Part shown: one piece after another, positions 19,506 through 30,738 of the stretch
Layout of the letters: each line of letters starts with the position of its first letter
Numbering within the stretch: the stretch's first letter is position 1
From: Telluria aromaticivorans
Lineage (GTDB): Bacteria; Pseudomonadota; Gammaproteobacteria; Burkholderiales; Burkholderiaceae_D
Assembly: GCF_013003915.1 (NCBI RefSeq)
Contig: NZ_JABAIV010000009.1
Span: 112,743-176,742, forward strand
Direction of reading: 5' to 3'
DNA length: 64,000 nucleotides
Notes under the pieces: generated by a model
What the model saw: the letters and a program-made list of their open reading frames with translations, nothing else
Told to the model about the DNA's origin: nothing
The model's database searches: none
Program-made: the position numbers and the translations under genes

Positions 19506-20084
19506 TCAGCGCACCGGCTCGGCGTCGAGTGCCAGGTTCAGCGCGAGGACATTGACCCGGGCTTCACCGAAGAAGCCGAGGGATTGCCCGACAGTATGCT
19601 CCGAAATCAGCGCCTCGACCCGGCTGCGTGCGATCTTGCGGACCGCCGCGACCCGGCCGGCCTGGTAGTGTGCCGCGGCCAGGCTGATCTCGGGATCGAG
19701 CCCGCTCGCCGAGGCCGTCACCAGGTCGACCGGCACCGGGGAGGTGTTGCCGGGGTCGGCTTCGCGCAGGGCGGCCAGGCGGCCCTCGACGGCGCCGGTC
19801 AGTGCCGGGTTCAGCGGGCCCTGGTTGGAACCGGAACTGCCGGAGGCGTTGTTGGGCATCGGCCCGGTGGCCGACGGCCGGCCCCAGAAGTAGCCGGGCG
19901 AGGTGAAGGACTGGCCGATCAGCCTTGATCCGACCATCTGGCCGTTGCGCGTCACCAGGCTGCCCGCGGCCTGGTCGGCGAAGGCCAGCTTGCCGATGCC
20001 GGTCACTGCCAGCGGATACAGGATGCCGACGATCAGCGTGAGCGCGCCGAACAGGACCAGGGCGGGACGCAGTGTGGATTTCAT
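19506..20084 (-). CDS. kdpC: Potassium-transporting ATPase subunit KdpC
   Basis: 192 residues: one N-terminal membrane helix (about 8-30) and a periplasmic domain with the conserved [20 protein letters not shown] region and [15 protein letters not shown]. KdpC stabilises the KdpFABC complex and aids high-affinity potassium uptake. It lies 13 bases after kdpB. Confidence 0.97.
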   Translation of the reverse strand: MKSTLRPALVLFGALTLIVGILYPLAVTGIGKLAFADQAAGSLVTRNGQMVGSRLIGQSFTSPGYFWGRPSATGPMPNNASGSSGSNQGPLNPALTGAVEGRLAALREADPGNTSPVPVDLVTASASGLDPEISLAAAHYQAGRVAAVRKIARSRVEALISEHTVGQSLGFFGEARVNVLALNLALDAEPVR

Positions 20085-20097
20085 GAGGTTTCCTTCT

Positions 20098-22197
<2,100 letters not shown>

Positions 22198-22231
22198 CGT
22201 GAACTCCGAATCCATGATAGTGACTTGCGAA

Positions 22232-24037
22232 TTACTTCGAATACAGCTGGAGGTGTTCGACCACCGGGCCCAGGGCCAGGGCGGGAACATAGTTCAGCAC
22301 GCCAACGAGCAGGACCACGCCAACCAGCAGGAAGACGAAGACCGGACCGTGGGTCGGCATGGTGCCGGGATTGGCCGCGAGGCGCGGCTTGGCGGCGAGC
22401 GCGCCGGCAATGGCCAGCACCGGGACGATCACGGCGAAGCGTCCGAACCACATCGCGATGGCCAGCATCGTATTGTAGAAAGGCGTGTTGGCGGACAGTC
22501 CGGCAAAGGCGCTGCCGTTGTTGTTGGCGGCGGAGCTGAAGGCGTACAGGATTTCCGAGAAGCCGTGGGCGCCGGGGTTGGCGATGCCGGCCCGGCCGAC
22601 GTCGAGCATGACCGCAACCGCGGTGCCGCCCAGCACCAGCACCGGGGTGACCAGGATGGCGATCGAGCTCATCTTCATTTCATGGCTCTGGATCTTCTTG
22701 CCCAGGTATTCCGGGGTGCGGCCGATCATGAGGCCGGCGATGAAGACGGCCAGGATCGCGAACACCAGCATGCCGTACAGGCCCGAACCGACACCGCCGA
22801 AGACCACCTCGCCGAGCTGCATCAGGAGCATCGGTACCGCGCCGCCCAGCGGCGAGAACGAATCGTGCATGGCGTTCACGGCGCCGCACGAGGCCGCCGT
22901 GGTGACGGCGGCGAACAGGCTCGATGCCGCAATGCCGAAGCGGGTTTCCTTGCCTTCCATGTTGCCGCCTGCCTGCATGGCGCTGGCGCCCTGGTCGACG
23001 CCGAGCGCCGCCAGCTGCGGATGGGCGGCCTGCTCGGCGCCCATCACCACCAGGGTGGCGGCGACGAAGATCAGGCTCATGGCCGCCAGCACGGCGTAGC
23101 CCTGGCGCCGGTCGCCGACCAGGTGGCCGAAGGCGAAGCACAGGCCGGCCGGAATCAGGAAGATCGCCAGCATCTGCGCGAAGTTCGACAGCGGGGTCGG
23201 ATTCTCGAAAGGATGGGCCGAATTGGCATTGAAGAAGCCGCCGCCGTTGGTGCCGAGCATCTTGATCGCTTCCTGCGAGGCCACCGGGCCCATCGCGATG
23301 GTCTGGGTGCCTGCGCTCAGGTTTTGCATGACGGCTTGTCCTTGCGCATCCTTGAGCGGCTGGCCGTCGGCGCCGGTGGCGGGCGCCGAATAGGGGACCG
23401 GATCGATCAGCTGGACTTCCTGGTAGGGAGCGAAGTTCTGGATCACGCCCTGGCCCATCAGGAAGACGGAGAGCAGCAGGGACAGGGGCAGCAGCACGTA
23501 CAGCGTCGAGCGGGTCAGGTCGACCCAGAAGTTGCCGATGCTGCCGCCCGAGCGCGAGGTGAATCCGCGGATCAGGGCATAGACCACGGCCATGCCGGTG
23601 GCGGCCGACAGGAAATTCTGGCCGGTCAGGGCCAGCATCTGGGTCAGGTAGCTCATGGTCTGTTCGCCGCTGTAGCCTTGCCAGTTGGTGTTGGCGACGA
23701 AACTGACGGCGGTATTGAACGACGAATCCGGGCTGACATTGCCCAAGGACTGGGGGTTGAGCGGTAGCCATGCCTGCATGCGCTGGAGCGCGAACACGAA
23801 CAGGGCGCCAATGCCATTGAAGACCAGCAGCGCGATGGCGTAGGCCTTCCAGCCCATGTCCTGTTCAGGCGCAACGCCGCCCGCGCGGTAGAGCAGGCGC
23901 TCGACGGGCGCCAGCCAGTTCAGGCCGGGCACCGCGCCGCCGTCGCCCACACGGGCCAGGATCTTGCCGAGCGGCCAGGCAAGGACGAACAGCACCGCGA
24001 GGAAGGCACCAAGCAGCGCCAGGGATTGCATGGTCAT
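22232..24037 (-). CDS. kdpA: Potassium-transporting ATPase subunit KdpA
   Basis: 601 residues with about ten membrane helices, and four selectivity-loop regions, for example [26 protein letters not shown] and [10 protein letters not shown]. KdpA forms the potassium channel-like subunit. The ATG at 24037 follows GGAGGAACTGTG and overlaps the kdpF stop (TGATG). The open frame extends upstream, but that part covers kdpF and the small gene in another frame. Confidence 0.97.
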   Translation of the reverse strand: MTMQSLALLGAFLAVLFVLAWPLGKILARVGDGGAVPGLNWLAPVERLLYRAGGVAPEQDMGWKAYAIALLVFNGIGALFVFALQRMQAWLPLNPQSLGNVSPDSSFNTAVSFVANTNWQGYSGEQTMSYLTQMLALTGQNFLSAATGMAVVYALIRGFTSRSGGSIGNFWVDLTRSTLYVLLPLSLLLSVFLMGQGVIQNFAPYQEVQLIDPVPYSAPATGADGQPLKDAQGQAVMQNLSAGTQTIAMGPVASQEAIKMLGTNGGGFFNANSAHPFENPTPLSNFAQMLAIFLIPAGLCFAFGHLVGDRRQGYAVLAAMSLIFVAATLVVMGAEQAAHPQLAALGVDQGASAMQAGGNMEGKETRFGIAASSLFAAVTTAASCGAVNAMHDSFSPLGGAVPMLLMQLGEVVFGGVGSGLYGMLVFAILAVFIAGLMIGRTPEYLGKKIQSHEMKMSSIAILVTPVLVLGGTAVAVMLDVGRAGIANPGAHGFSEILYAFSSAANNNGSAFAGLSANTPFYNTMLAIAMWFGRFAVIVPVLAIAGALAAKPRLAANPGTMPTHGPVFVFLLVGVVLLVGVLNYVPALALGPVVEHLQLYSK

Positions 24038-24123
24038 CACAGTTCCTCCGCTTTCAGCAAGGCGCGGACCAGGTAGACCAGTAGCCCCGCAGCGACGAGT
24101 GCGCCAATGTGCCAGATTTCCAT
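24037..24123 (-). CDS. kdpF: Potassium-transporting ATPase small subunit KdpF
   Basis: 28 residues, essentially one hydrophobic helix ([20 protein letters not shown]) with a short charged end. Size, topology and position directly before kdpA, sharing a TGATG overlap, identify KdpF, a lipid-like stabiliser of the complex. It was too short to be found by routine open-frame lists. Its ATG overlaps the stop of the upstream 29-residue gene (TAATG). Confidence 0.88.
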   Translation of the reverse strand: MEIWHIGALVAAGLLVYLVRALLKAEEL

Positions 24124-24212
24124 TATTTTTCTCCCAGCTTGGCGCAACCCTGCGCAAACGCCCATGTCAGTGCGAAAAGCAGCACCAACGCCCCGATGTA
24201 GATTGCATCCAT
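24123..24212 (-). CDS. 29-residue single-helix membrane peptide upstream of kdpF
   Basis: Encodes a short N-terminal patch, one hydrophobic helix (about residues 4-20, [17 protein letters not shown]) and a basic/polar tail ending KLGEK, with a single cysteine. The ATG follows GAGGGAT. Its TAA overlaps the kdpF ATG by one base (TAATG), so translation is coupled. The architecture echoes KdpF itself but the sequence is different. It is probably an accessory subunit or regulator of the Kdp complex. Small genes in this position occur in related bacteria to my knowledge, but I cannot name the family. Confidence 0.65.
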   Translation of the reverse strand: MDAIYIGALVLLFALTWAFAQGCAKLGEK

Positions 24213-24272
24213 ATCATCCCTCTTTGCAGTTCTGGTTTCAGGTGGCCAGCGTAGCGCCGGCCGCCTAAAAAT

Positions 24273-24312
24273 GGTGTAAAGACTCGTGCCCCTTCCGTAA
24301 ACAAACCGTAAA
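24273..24312 (-). promoter_or_regulatory. Candidate KdpE-binding sites before the kdp operon
   Basis: On the minus strand TTTACG-N5-TTTACG (24297-24312) is followed, 21 bases downstream of the inner copy, by TTTACA (24276-24281). An 11-base step between direct half-sites is the pattern of OmpR/PhoB-family regulators, and the E. coli kdp site has TTTATA-N5-TTTACA. The sites lie in the 100-base gap between the porin stop and the small kdp gene. Confidence 0.6.
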
Positions 24313-24314
24313 AA

Positions 24315-25064
24315 TCAGAAGGTCTTGCTGATGGTGAGCACCAGCGCCGACTTGCCCAGGAACTTGCCATTCGCCGGCGACGCATAGGCCGTCTTGCCGG
24401 CATTGGTGCCGATGTAGGCGAGCGCGCCGGTGACGATGCCGAAGTCGCGCGTGACGCCGATTTTCCAATCGGTATAGCTGGCCGCCGAATTGTGGGCGAC
24501 ACGCTGGCGTCCGGCATGCAGGTTGACCACCGTGCCTTCGCCGGCCGCGAGGTTGGCGGCCAGGTCGAGGTAACCGCTGTTCTTGCTGTCGACGAAGCCG
24601 AACAGGTCGGTCACGGCGTGCGAGTATTTCACCAGGGCCGGGCCGTACGACAACTGGGCGTACAGCTCGGTCGTGTTGGCGGTGGTAAAGCCGGGAACCT
24701 TCTTCAGTCCATTCGAAGGGTAGACATAGGTCAGCACGCCGACGTCATAGCCCAGGCCAGGCAAGAGCTCGCCGCGCTTGCCGGCATACAGGTCGAGTTC
24801 GACGGAGCCGTCGCCGCCGGCGTCCTCCGTCCATTTGATGGTCGATGCCCAGGCGCCTGCATACAACCCGGAGGCGGTGTGCACGACGTCGGCGCCGCCC
24901 TGCAGCGCGGGCTGGAGCCGGGTCTGGGAGATGCCGCGGTAGCGGTAGTCGCTGGTGACTGCGGCGTTGAAGCTCAGCTCGGTCGCCGCCTTGGCCTCGT
25001 CGGCAAGCGCGTTGCCGGCAGCGAAGGTGGTGATCAAGGTTGCGGCGAGGATGGTCGTTTTCAT
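24315..25064 (-). CDS. TorF-family putative porin
   Basis: 249 residues with a Sec signal (about 1-21, ending in NALADE). The mature start resembles the TorF/gcw_chp family: SFNAAVTSDYRYRGISQT, a signature of putative outer-membrane porins. Strand-like alternation runs to a C-terminal phenylalanine (ISKTF). Genes of this family are often found beside kdp operons, and here it lies 50 bases after the ParA-like gene and about 100 bases before the first kdp gene. A role in potassium entry through the outer membrane is inference. The ATG at 25064 gives the signal peptide; the open frame continues further upstream. Confidence 0.85.
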   Translation of the reverse strand: MKTTILAATLITTFAAGNALADEAKAATELSFNAAVTSDYRYRGISQTRLQPALQGGADVVHTASGLYAGAWASTIKWTEDAGGDGSVELDLYAGKRGELLPGLGYDVGVLTYVYPSNGLKKVPGFTTANTTELYAQLSYGPALVKYSHAVTDLFGFVDSKNSGYLDLAANLAAGEGTVVNLHAGRQRVAHNSAASYTDWKIGVTRDFGIVTGALAYIGTNAGKTAYASPANGKFLGKSALVLTISKTF

Positions 25065-25113
25065 GGTAAATCTCTCTATGGTACGTAGTAAAAAAGAACA
25101 ACAAACCGGGTGC

Positions 25114-25752
25114 TTAGTGCGGATAGATTTCCCGGTACAGTGCGTGCATCTCTGCCGCAGCATCGGGATCGCAGGTTTCGGCATCGCATACACAGCGGCC
25201 CGAACCGTATTCATGGGAGCGGGGGTCGTGGATCATGGTTGCTGCCAGGCTTGCCGACATCACGTGCGCGACATACCGGCGCACCGTAGCCAGTTCCGGC
25301 CCGGTCGGCGGCTTGCTTCCGGCCACGACGACAAACAGCACCTTCAAGCATGGATTGGACATGCGGGCGAAGTTAAGCCGGGCAATCAAGGCATACTGCG
25401 ACTCGAGATTGGCCTGCCCGGTCTCGACCGGGACGATGACCATGCGCGCGGCGATCAGCGCCGAGCGCGATTCCTGCGTGTCGCGCTCGCCGGTATTGAT
25501 CAGGAAATCACTGTAGGCACTGGCCAGGCTCTCGATTTCGTGTGGCAAGAGCCGTCCCGCCAGCTTGCGCGCCGGCACCGACGGTCCCTGCCCGGCTGCG
25601 CTGCGCTCGCAGCTCCAGCCATAGGCGCTGCTGCGCGGATCGGCGTCGATCAGGCAGATCTTGCGGCCGCTGCGGGCGCGCAGCACGGCCAGGTTGGCGG
25701 CGAGCCGGCTCGCGAGCGACTGGCCCTGGGTACTGGCAATGGTGACAATCAC
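25114..25752 (-). CDS. ParA/MinD-like protein with degenerate Walker A
   Basis: 212 residues. The fold pattern is that of a ParA/MinD-type NTPase: a first beta strand (VIVTIAS), helix, then KICLIDADPRSSAYGW, which matches the A-prime motif of ParA with its conserved Asp, and DFLINTGERDTQESRSALIAA, resembling the Walker B region and following helix. The Walker A lacks the expected KGGxGKT and reads STQGQSLAS instead, so nucleotide binding should be weak or absent. It also has a cysteine-containing tail (RCVCDAETCDPD). GTG start, overlapping the preceding gene (GTGA). Function unknown; partner and porin neighbours suggest a potassium-related operon. Confidence 0.6.
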   Translation of the reverse strand: MIVTIASTQGQSLASRLAANLAVLRARSGRKICLIDADPRSSAYGWSCERSAAGQGPSVPARKLAGRLLPHEIESLASAYSDFLINTGERDTQESRSALIAARMVIVPVETGQANLESQYALIARLNFARMSNPCLKVLFVVVAGSKPPTGPELATVRRYVAHVMSASLAATMIHDPRSHEYGSGRCVCDAETCDPDAAAEMHALYREIYPH

Positions 25753-26060
25753 AGGCGTACTCCCGGCAGGCCACCGGCCTGGCCGAGCCTGGCGTCCGGC
25801 ATCTGGCGCGCAACCGCTTCCCGCAGCAGCGCCGCGACGGGCCGCCGCACGCACATCCAGACCTGGATCCGCGCGCTCCCACCGCACATGGCAATGCGCA
25901 TGAATTCCAGCGCATCACCGCATACACGCATTGCCAACTGGCGCAAGTTAGTAACCGATGCCGCATCGACCGTCATGCGGATGATGCAGGCCTGTCCGGA
26001 CTGCCCAGCCTCCATAGGCAAGCAGCGTGCACGGGCAAAAAGAGAAGAAATTGATTTCAT
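25749..26060 (-). CDS. Small protein of unknown function, partner of the ParA-like gene
   Basis: 103 residues, not recognised. No signal peptide, several cysteines and methionines, and an alternation that could make a compact beta-alpha-beta-alpha fold (strand CIIRMTV, helix NLRQLAMRVCGDALEFMRIA, strand RIQVWMCV, helix to the end). The ATG at 26060 is the first in a plausible position; the stop overlaps the GTG of the ParA-like gene by 4 bases, so the two are coupled. Candidate KdpE half-sites lie 50-100 bases before the start. Confidence 0.6.
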   Translation of the reverse strand: MKSISSLFARARCLPMEAGQSGQACIIRMTVDAASVTNLRQLAMRVCGDALEFMRIAMCGGSARIQVWMCVRRPVAALLREAVARQMPDARLGQAGGLPGVRL

Positions 26061-26112
26061 CGCAGCTCCGTCGTCGTAAGTGATCGATGCGGAGAAGCGT
26101 ATCAAGCAGGCC

Positions 26113-26160
26113 GTAAAGATTTTCTAAATTTCAAGGCAAGAGGTGTAAACGGGTCGTAAA
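26113..26160 (-). promoter_or_regulatory. Candidate KdpE-like sites upstream of the small/ParA-like gene pair
   Basis: On the minus strand TTTACG-N5-TTTACA is read from 26160 to 26144, and a further TTTACG is centred near 26115. This is the same pattern and spacing as before the kdp operon at 24273-24312. It sits between the end of the MBL-fold gene and the start of the 103-residue gene. Confidence 0.5.
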
Positions 26161-26226
26161 GAATGCGGGTTTGCTCCTCCCCTCTACAGACCGTGTAGGG
26201 TGTCGCGCATGTTGTTTACGAGGTAG

Positions 26227-27633
26227 CTAGTGCAGCACCGCCTGCAGCTGCCGCGCCATCCGTCCCACCAGCGCGCGCAGCAGGAAGCTGCCCATCGCCA
26301 GCGGCCGGTGGCGGTCGGCGCCGCGCCGGCCCATGCGCTGCGGCAGGAAGAAGCGCCCGAAGGCCGACAGGCCGCCGCGCCGCAGCGTCCAGAAGCATCC
26401 CCCCGCATACACGGTATCGAAGCCATCCTCGAGGCGCAGCAGCTGCAGCGCCGTGCCCGAGAACATGGCCACATGCGCCCCGCCGCTTTGCCCACTGTTC
26501 GGTCCGCTGCCTGCCCCCTGCACGCGCGGCAGCATGCGCAGGCCATGGCGGTAGGACAGCTCGACGTTCTGGCGCAAATCGGGCAGATGCACCCGGAGCG
26601 GCTTGAGCAGGCCCACGGTTTCCAGCACCCGCGGCAGCAGGTGGGTCGCCGCCGTGACGCGTTCGCAGTAGCGGGTAAACGCGGCTTTGAGCTCGCCCAG
26701 CGAGGCTTGCGGTGGCCCCGGCAGCGGGGCCGGTCGCTTGCGCCAGCAATCGGCCCAGTGGGCGAGCGCCAGGTGGTGCGCCGGCGCCAGCGAAACCGGC
26801 GTATCGCGCTGCAGGTCGATGCTGGTGCCGGGCACCAGGAAGCGCAGCACGCCGCGCACGCCGTCCAGGCGCGGCGTCTCCAGCAGCTCGGCCGGCGACA
26901 GCCTGCCGCCATTGAGCCAGGCATTGTCGGCGCGGGCGAAGCGCGCGAACGAGGCCACCGGGACGACCAGTTTCGGCCGGAACCGTTCGACCTGCACGGC
27001 CAGGCGCTCGACCGCCGCAGCTGCCGCCGCTTCGCGTTCGGCGTAGCCCTCTGGGTTGCCGCACCAGCCCATGCTGCCGAAGCCGGTGAGCAGCAGGTCG
27101 ATGCGCGGGGCGAGCTGGGCGATGCGGGGCGCAATGGCCTGGCAGCTCGCTGCAGTGGCGAGCGCGCGGTCGCCGAGGTTCAGGATGTTGCGCCCGGCGC
27201 AGCCGACCAGGCAGGCGGTATCGCCGTCGCCATTGGCGATCGCGGTCAGGCGCAGGTCGCCGGCCAGCCTCACGGTGACGCCGTCCGGGCATTCGGCCAC
27301 CGGCAGCCGGTGGCGCCGCAGTTCGTCGCCGATGCGCATGTCGCGCCCGGGCCGGTAGAGGAAGGTGGCGATGCCGCGGAACTCGGCGCGGAAGCGCTTC
27401 AGGAAAGGCAGCGAGAAGCGGTCGGGTTGGGCGCGCGAACACCATATATAGACCGGCACGCCGGCGGCGCCGAGCTCCTCGATCATGCCCGCGCTGCTGG
27501 TCGAGCTGTCCACGAGGTCCCATGCGCCGTCGAGCACGGCGCCGTCGAGCCAGGGATCGGACACCAGCAGGGCGCCGTCGGTCCGCATCATGAAACAGGC
27601 ATGGTTGATGAAAGTAAAGTTTGCGCGTGGCAT
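26227..27633 (-). CDS. MBL-fold metallohydrolase-like protein
   Basis: 468 residues. The start of the mature fold (ANFTFINHACFMMRTDGALL) and SDPWLDG resemble the beginning of metallo-beta-lactamase-fold hydrolases of the UlaG/PhnP-like type, where His and Asp ligands lie in similar places. However, the classical HxHxDH metal motif is not evident, so activity is doubtful. The central and C-terminal parts carry no domain I recognise. The ATG at 27633 was chosen because it leads directly into the conserved N-terminal strand; open frame continues upstream to 27714. Product and substrate unknown. Confidence 0.55.
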   Translation of the reverse strand: MPRANFTFINHACFMMRTDGALLVSDPWLDGAVLDGAWDLVDSSTSSAGMIEELGAAGVPVYIWCSRAQPDRFSLPFLKRFRAEFRGIATFLYRPGRDMRIGDELRRHRLPVAECPDGVTVRLAGDLRLTAIANGDGDTACLVGCAGRNILNLGDRALATAASCQAIAPRIAQLAPRIDLLLTGFGSMGWCGNPEGYAEREAAAAAAVERLAVQVERFRPKLVVPVASFARFARADNAWLNGGRLSPAELLETPRLDGVRGVLRFLVPGTSIDLQRDTPVSLAPAHHLALAHWADCWRKRPAPLPGPPQASLGELKAAFTRYCERVTAATHLLPRVLETVGLLKPLRVHLPDLRQNVELSYRHGLRMLPRVQGAGSGPNSGQSGGAHVAMFSGTALQLLRLEDGFDTVYAGGCFWTLRRGGLSAFGRFFLPQRMGRRGADRHRPLAMGSFLLRALVGRMARQLQAVLH

Positions 27634-27837
27634 CGCAGGCACCGGGAGTAGCGGGAAAGTCCAGCGTAGCCGCGCGCCGCGATTCACCCATGATCCCCCA
27701 CAATCGGGCGCCAATGGCAGCGCGCTTCACGGCACGCTTCACGGCCGCTTCACAGGCTTCGCCAAATCGCAGGGAAACCTCTACAATAGGTTGATGTAAA
27801 GAATCTTTTCGTACCTTGTTGATCGGACCTTGCCGCC

Positions 27838-28710
27838 ATGCCCGTGGAATCCTTCCTGTTTGCCGCCCCAGCCACCCTGGCCGCCACCCTGGTGGCTGTC
27901 CTGTTCGGGCTGCTCATTGGCAGTTTCCTGAACGTGGTGATCCACCGGATCCCGAAGATGATGCAGCGCGAGTCCGACAATTACGTGGCCCAGGAAAGCG
28001 GCAAGGAACTGCCCCATACCGGCCGCTACAACCTGATGGTGCCACGCTCGGCCTGCCCGCATTGCGGCCACCAGATCACGGCGCTGGAAAACATCCCGGT
28101 CATCAGCTGGCTGGCGCTACGCGGCAAGTGCAGCAAATGCAAGGCGCCGATCTCGCCGCGCTACCCGGCCATCGAACTGCTCACCGGTGTACTGTCCGGC
28201 CTGCTGGTCTGGACCTTCGGCAGCGGCATGGCGGGCCTGGCCACGCTGCTGTTCCTCTACCTGCTGGTGGCCATGACCTTCATCGACGTGGATACCCAGC
28301 TGCTGCCGGACGACCTCACCTATCCGCTGCTGTGGGCCGGCCTGCTGGTGAACCTGCATGGCACCTTCGTGCCGCTGCAAGACGCGGTCATCGGCGCCGC
28401 CGCCGGCTATCTCGTCCTGTGGGCGGTGTACTGGCTGTTCAAGCTCGCCACCGGCAAGGAAGGCATGGGCTACGGCGACTTCAAGCTGCTGGCAGCCCTT
28501 GGCGCCTGGCTGGGCTGGGCCATGCTGCCGACCGTCATCCTGCTGTCCTCGGTGGTGGGCGCGGTGGTGGGCATCAGCCTGATCGTGTTCGCCAAGCGCG
28601 GCCGCGACAAGCCGATCCCCTTCGGCCCCTACCTGGCGGCGGCCGGCCTGATCGCCCTGCTCTACGGCAGCCGTATCAGCGAACAGATCCAGGCCGTGGT
28701 CGCCGGCTGA
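27838..28710 (+). CDS. pilD: Prepilin peptidase/N-methyltransferase PilD
   Basis: 290 residues, a multi-helix membrane enzyme that cleaves type IV prepilin leaders and methylates the new N-terminus. An N-terminal methylase-associated domain has two zinc CxxC pairs (CPHC at about residue 72, CSKC at about 97), and the catalytic [13 protein letters not shown] in [10 protein letters not shown] and [10 protein letters not shown]. One base separates it from coaE. It is separated from pilBC by about 20 kb, unlike the usual contiguous pilBCD arrangement. Confidence 0.96.
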   Translation: MPVESFLFAAPATLAATLVAVLFGLLIGSFLNVVIHRIPKMMQRESDNYVAQESGKELPHTGRYNLMVPRSACPHCGHQITALENIPVISWLALRGKCSKCKAPISPRYPAIELLTGVLSGLLVWTFGSGMAGLATLLFLYLLVAMTFIDVDTQLLPDDLTYPLLWAGLLVNLHGTFVPLQDAVIGAAAGYLVLWAVYWLFKLATGKEGMGYGDFKLLAALGAWLGWAMLPTVILLSSVVGAVVGISLIVFAKRGRDKPIPFGPYLAAAGLIALLYGSRISEQIQAVVAG

Positions 28711-28711
28711 C

Positions 28712-29335
28712 ATGGACACCGCGCGCGCGTTCTCGGTCGGCCTCACCGGCGGCATCGGCTGCGGCAAGACCACCGTGGCCGACATGTTCGCCGCGTTGGG
28801 AGCGTCGGTCATCGACACCGATGCGATCGCGCATGCCTTGAGCGCGCCGCACGGCGCCGCGATGCCGGCCCTGCTGGCGGAGTTCGGCGACGATTTCGCT
28901 ACCCCTGACGGCGCCCTCGACCGCGCGAAGATGCGCGCCCTGGTGTTTTCGGATGCCAGCGCGCGCGCGCGCCTGGAAGCCATCCTGCACCCGCGCATCC
29001 GCGACGCCACCGCCGCGGCGGCGGCCATCGCCACCGGCCACTACACCATCTTCGTGGTGCCGCTGCTGATCGAATCCGGCACCTGGCGCGAGCGCGTCAC
29101 ACGGGTGCTGGCGATCGATTGTCCGGAACAGGTGCAGGTGGCGCGCGTCATGGCCCGCAACAGTCTTTCGGAAGCCCAGGTGCGTGCCATCATGGCCGCC
29201 CAGGTTACGCGCGAGCAGCGCCGGGCGGCGGCCGACGACATCATCGTCAACGACGATGGACTGGAGCAGCTAGGCCCCCAGGTGGACGCCTTGCACGCCC
29301 GCTACCTGACCCTGGCCAGGGCCCGGGGAAAATGA
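28712..29335 (+). CDS. coaE: Dephospho-CoA kinase
   Basis: 207 residues; Walker [15 protein letters not shown] near the N-terminus, the substrate site D-T-D-A-I-A-H, and RxxxR-type C-terminal arginines. It catalyses the last step of coenzyme A synthesis. Adjacent to pilD as usual in this family. Confidence 0.96.
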   Translation: MDTARAFSVGLTGGIGCGKTTVADMFAALGASVIDTDAIAHALSAPHGAAMPALLAEFGDDFATPDGALDRAKMRALVFSDASARARLEAILHPRIRDATAAAAAIATGHYTIFVVPLLIESGTWRERVTRVLAIDCPEQVQVARVMARNSLSEAQVRAIMAAQVTREQRRAAADDIIVNDDGLEQLGPQVDALHARYLTLARARGK

Positions 29336-29429
29336 AAACTCAACAAGTCAATGCGCTATTTGTAATTTTGCGCGGCATGGTTCAGAATCACGGGGTTGCT
29401 CTCCAGCCCACATTCAGGGGAATGTTACT

Positions 29430-30185
29430 TTGATCGTCTACGAATATCCTTTCAACGAGCGGATTCGCACGTTGTTGCGGCTGGAAGATTTGTACGAGAA
29501 ATTCAAGTTCTTTGTGCAGCAAGAGCATCCGATGCAGCATCACGTGGCGCTCGCCACGATATTCGACATGCTGGAAGTGGCCGGCCGCGCCGACCTGAAA
29601 TCCGACCTGTTGCAGGAACTCGAACGCCAGAAGCAAAGCCTGCTGAGCTACCGGAGCAACCCGAACGTGGCCGCCGAGGCGCTCGACGCCGTGCTGGCCG
29701 AACTCGACAGCGTCAGCAGCGCCCTGGTCGGGGCGCAGGGCAAGACCGGCCAGAACGTGCGCGATAATGAATGGCTGATGAGCATCCGCGGACGCACCAT
29801 CATCCCGGGCGGCGCCTCCGAATTCGACCTGCCCTCTTACCATGCTTGGCAACAGCGCCCTACCGCGCAGCGCCATGCCGACATCATGAAGTGGTTCGCG
29901 CCGCTGGCGCCGCTGTTCGAGGCGCTGGCCCTGGTATTGCGCCTGCTGCGCGACTCCGGCGGCCCGGTCCCCATGGTGGCCACCGGCGGCAGCTACCAGC
30001 AGATGCTGCAGGGCAAGGTGTACCAGATGCTGCGCCTGTCGATCGACGAAACCCTGGGCGCGATCCCCGAGATCTCGGCCAATAAATACATGTTGTGGGT
30101 GCGCTTCACCAGCCAGGACGGCGACTGCAAGCCGAAGGCGCTGGAAGAAGACGTGGCCTTCGAGCTGACCCTCTGTAATTTCTGA
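29430..30185 (+). CDS. zapD: Cell division protein ZapD
   Basis: 251 residues matching the ZapD family (N-terminal [22 protein letters not shown], conserved central [15 protein letters not shown]). ZapD bundles FtsZ filaments. TTG start at 29430, with AGGGG about 8 bases upstream. It sits between coaE and yacG, the common betaproteobacterial and gammaproteobacterial order. Confidence 0.95.
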   Translation: MIVYEYPFNERIRTLLRLEDLYEKFKFFVQQEHPMQHHVALATIFDMLEVAGRADLKSDLLQELERQKQSLLSYRSNPNVAAEALDAVLAELDSVSSALVGAQGKTGQNVRDNEWLMSIRGRTIIPGGASEFDLPSYHAWQQRPTAQRHADIMKWFAPLAPLFEALALVLRLLRDSGGPVPMVATGGSYQQMLQGKVYQMLRLSIDETLGAIPEISANKYMLWVRFTSQDGDCKPKALEEDVAFELTLCNF

Positions 30186-30203
30186 TTCTTGATTGGTAAT
30201 GGT

Positions 30204-30386
30204 ATGACTGTTGTTGCGTGCCCGACCTGCGGCAAGAAGGTCGAATGGATCCCGGCCAATAAATTCCGTCCGTTCTGCTCCGATCGTTGCAAGCAGATCG
30301 ACCTGGGCGCCTGGGCCGAGGAAAAATACACGATCCCCGGCGCGGCGCCGAACGAAAACCAGGACGATCCGCTGGCCGACGAGTGA
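30204..30386 (+). CDS. yacG: DNA gyrase inhibitor YacG
   Basis: 60 residues with a four-cysteine zinc motif (CPTC...CSDRC) and a short acidic tail. It binds GyrB and inhibits gyrase in E. coli. The ATG at 30204 is used; a TTG 15 bases earlier is in frame. It lies 18 bases behind zapD, and the repeat locus starts about 20 bases behind it. Confidence 0.93.
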   Translation: MTVVACPTCGKKVEWIPANKFRPFCSDRCKQIDLGAWAEEKYTIPGAAPNENQDDPLADE

Positions 30387-30407
30387 TAGCGTCCGTTCAG
30401 GCCTGAA

Positions 30408-30695
30408 TTGAACGCGCGGGCGGGGTAATTTCAGGCAATGCCCTAATGCCAGTCAATTAGTGAGAACCGTAGGGTGGGCGGCTTGTAATCTGGTCCACCG
30501 GACCAGATTACCCCACGCGGTGATAGTTGCAATATGAGCCGGCGCACGGGCTGCAGCACCGTAGTTTGAACGCGTGGGCAAGGTAAATCAGGGCAATGCC
30601 CTGATTTACGAATTGCCCACCCTACGAGTAACCGGCGGCTCTTAAGTGATCGGCATTAGGGCATTGCCCGGAATTACGAACGCCCGCGCGTTCAA
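30408..30695. repeat. BIME-like mosaic inverted repeat, locus 1
   Basis: About 288 bases filling most of the 350-base gap between yacG and the nudix gene. The borders are perfect 15-base inverted copies of TTGAACGCGCGGGCG. Inside are two hairpin units in opposite orientation: one at 30468-30520, opening CGTAGGGTGGGC and ending CCCCACGCG with a 27-base hairpin at 30485-30511 (arms GTAATCTGGTCC and GGACCAGATTAC, loop ACC), and one at 30571-30626 with a hairpin at 30583-30609 (arms GTAAATCAGGGC and GCCCTGATTTAC, loop AAT). A spacer of about 50 bases lies between them. Two flanking blocks of about 50 bases are inverted relatives of each other. Confidence 0.85.
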
Positions 30696-30738
30696 CAATC
30701 ATTCGATCTCGCGAAACCTCGATCAGGCTGGCGTATCG

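Noticed and set aside
26216..27742. Alternative long reading frames opposite or shifted within the MBL-fold gene
   Set aside because: The frame with the conserved NHACF and SDPWLDG segments is the one with family similarity; the other frames are compositional shadows.
30408..30695. The hairpins of the mosaic repeats read as rho-independent terminators
   Set aside because: They lack T-runs, occur in multiple copies with constant flanks, and have strict geometry, which fits a repeat family better.
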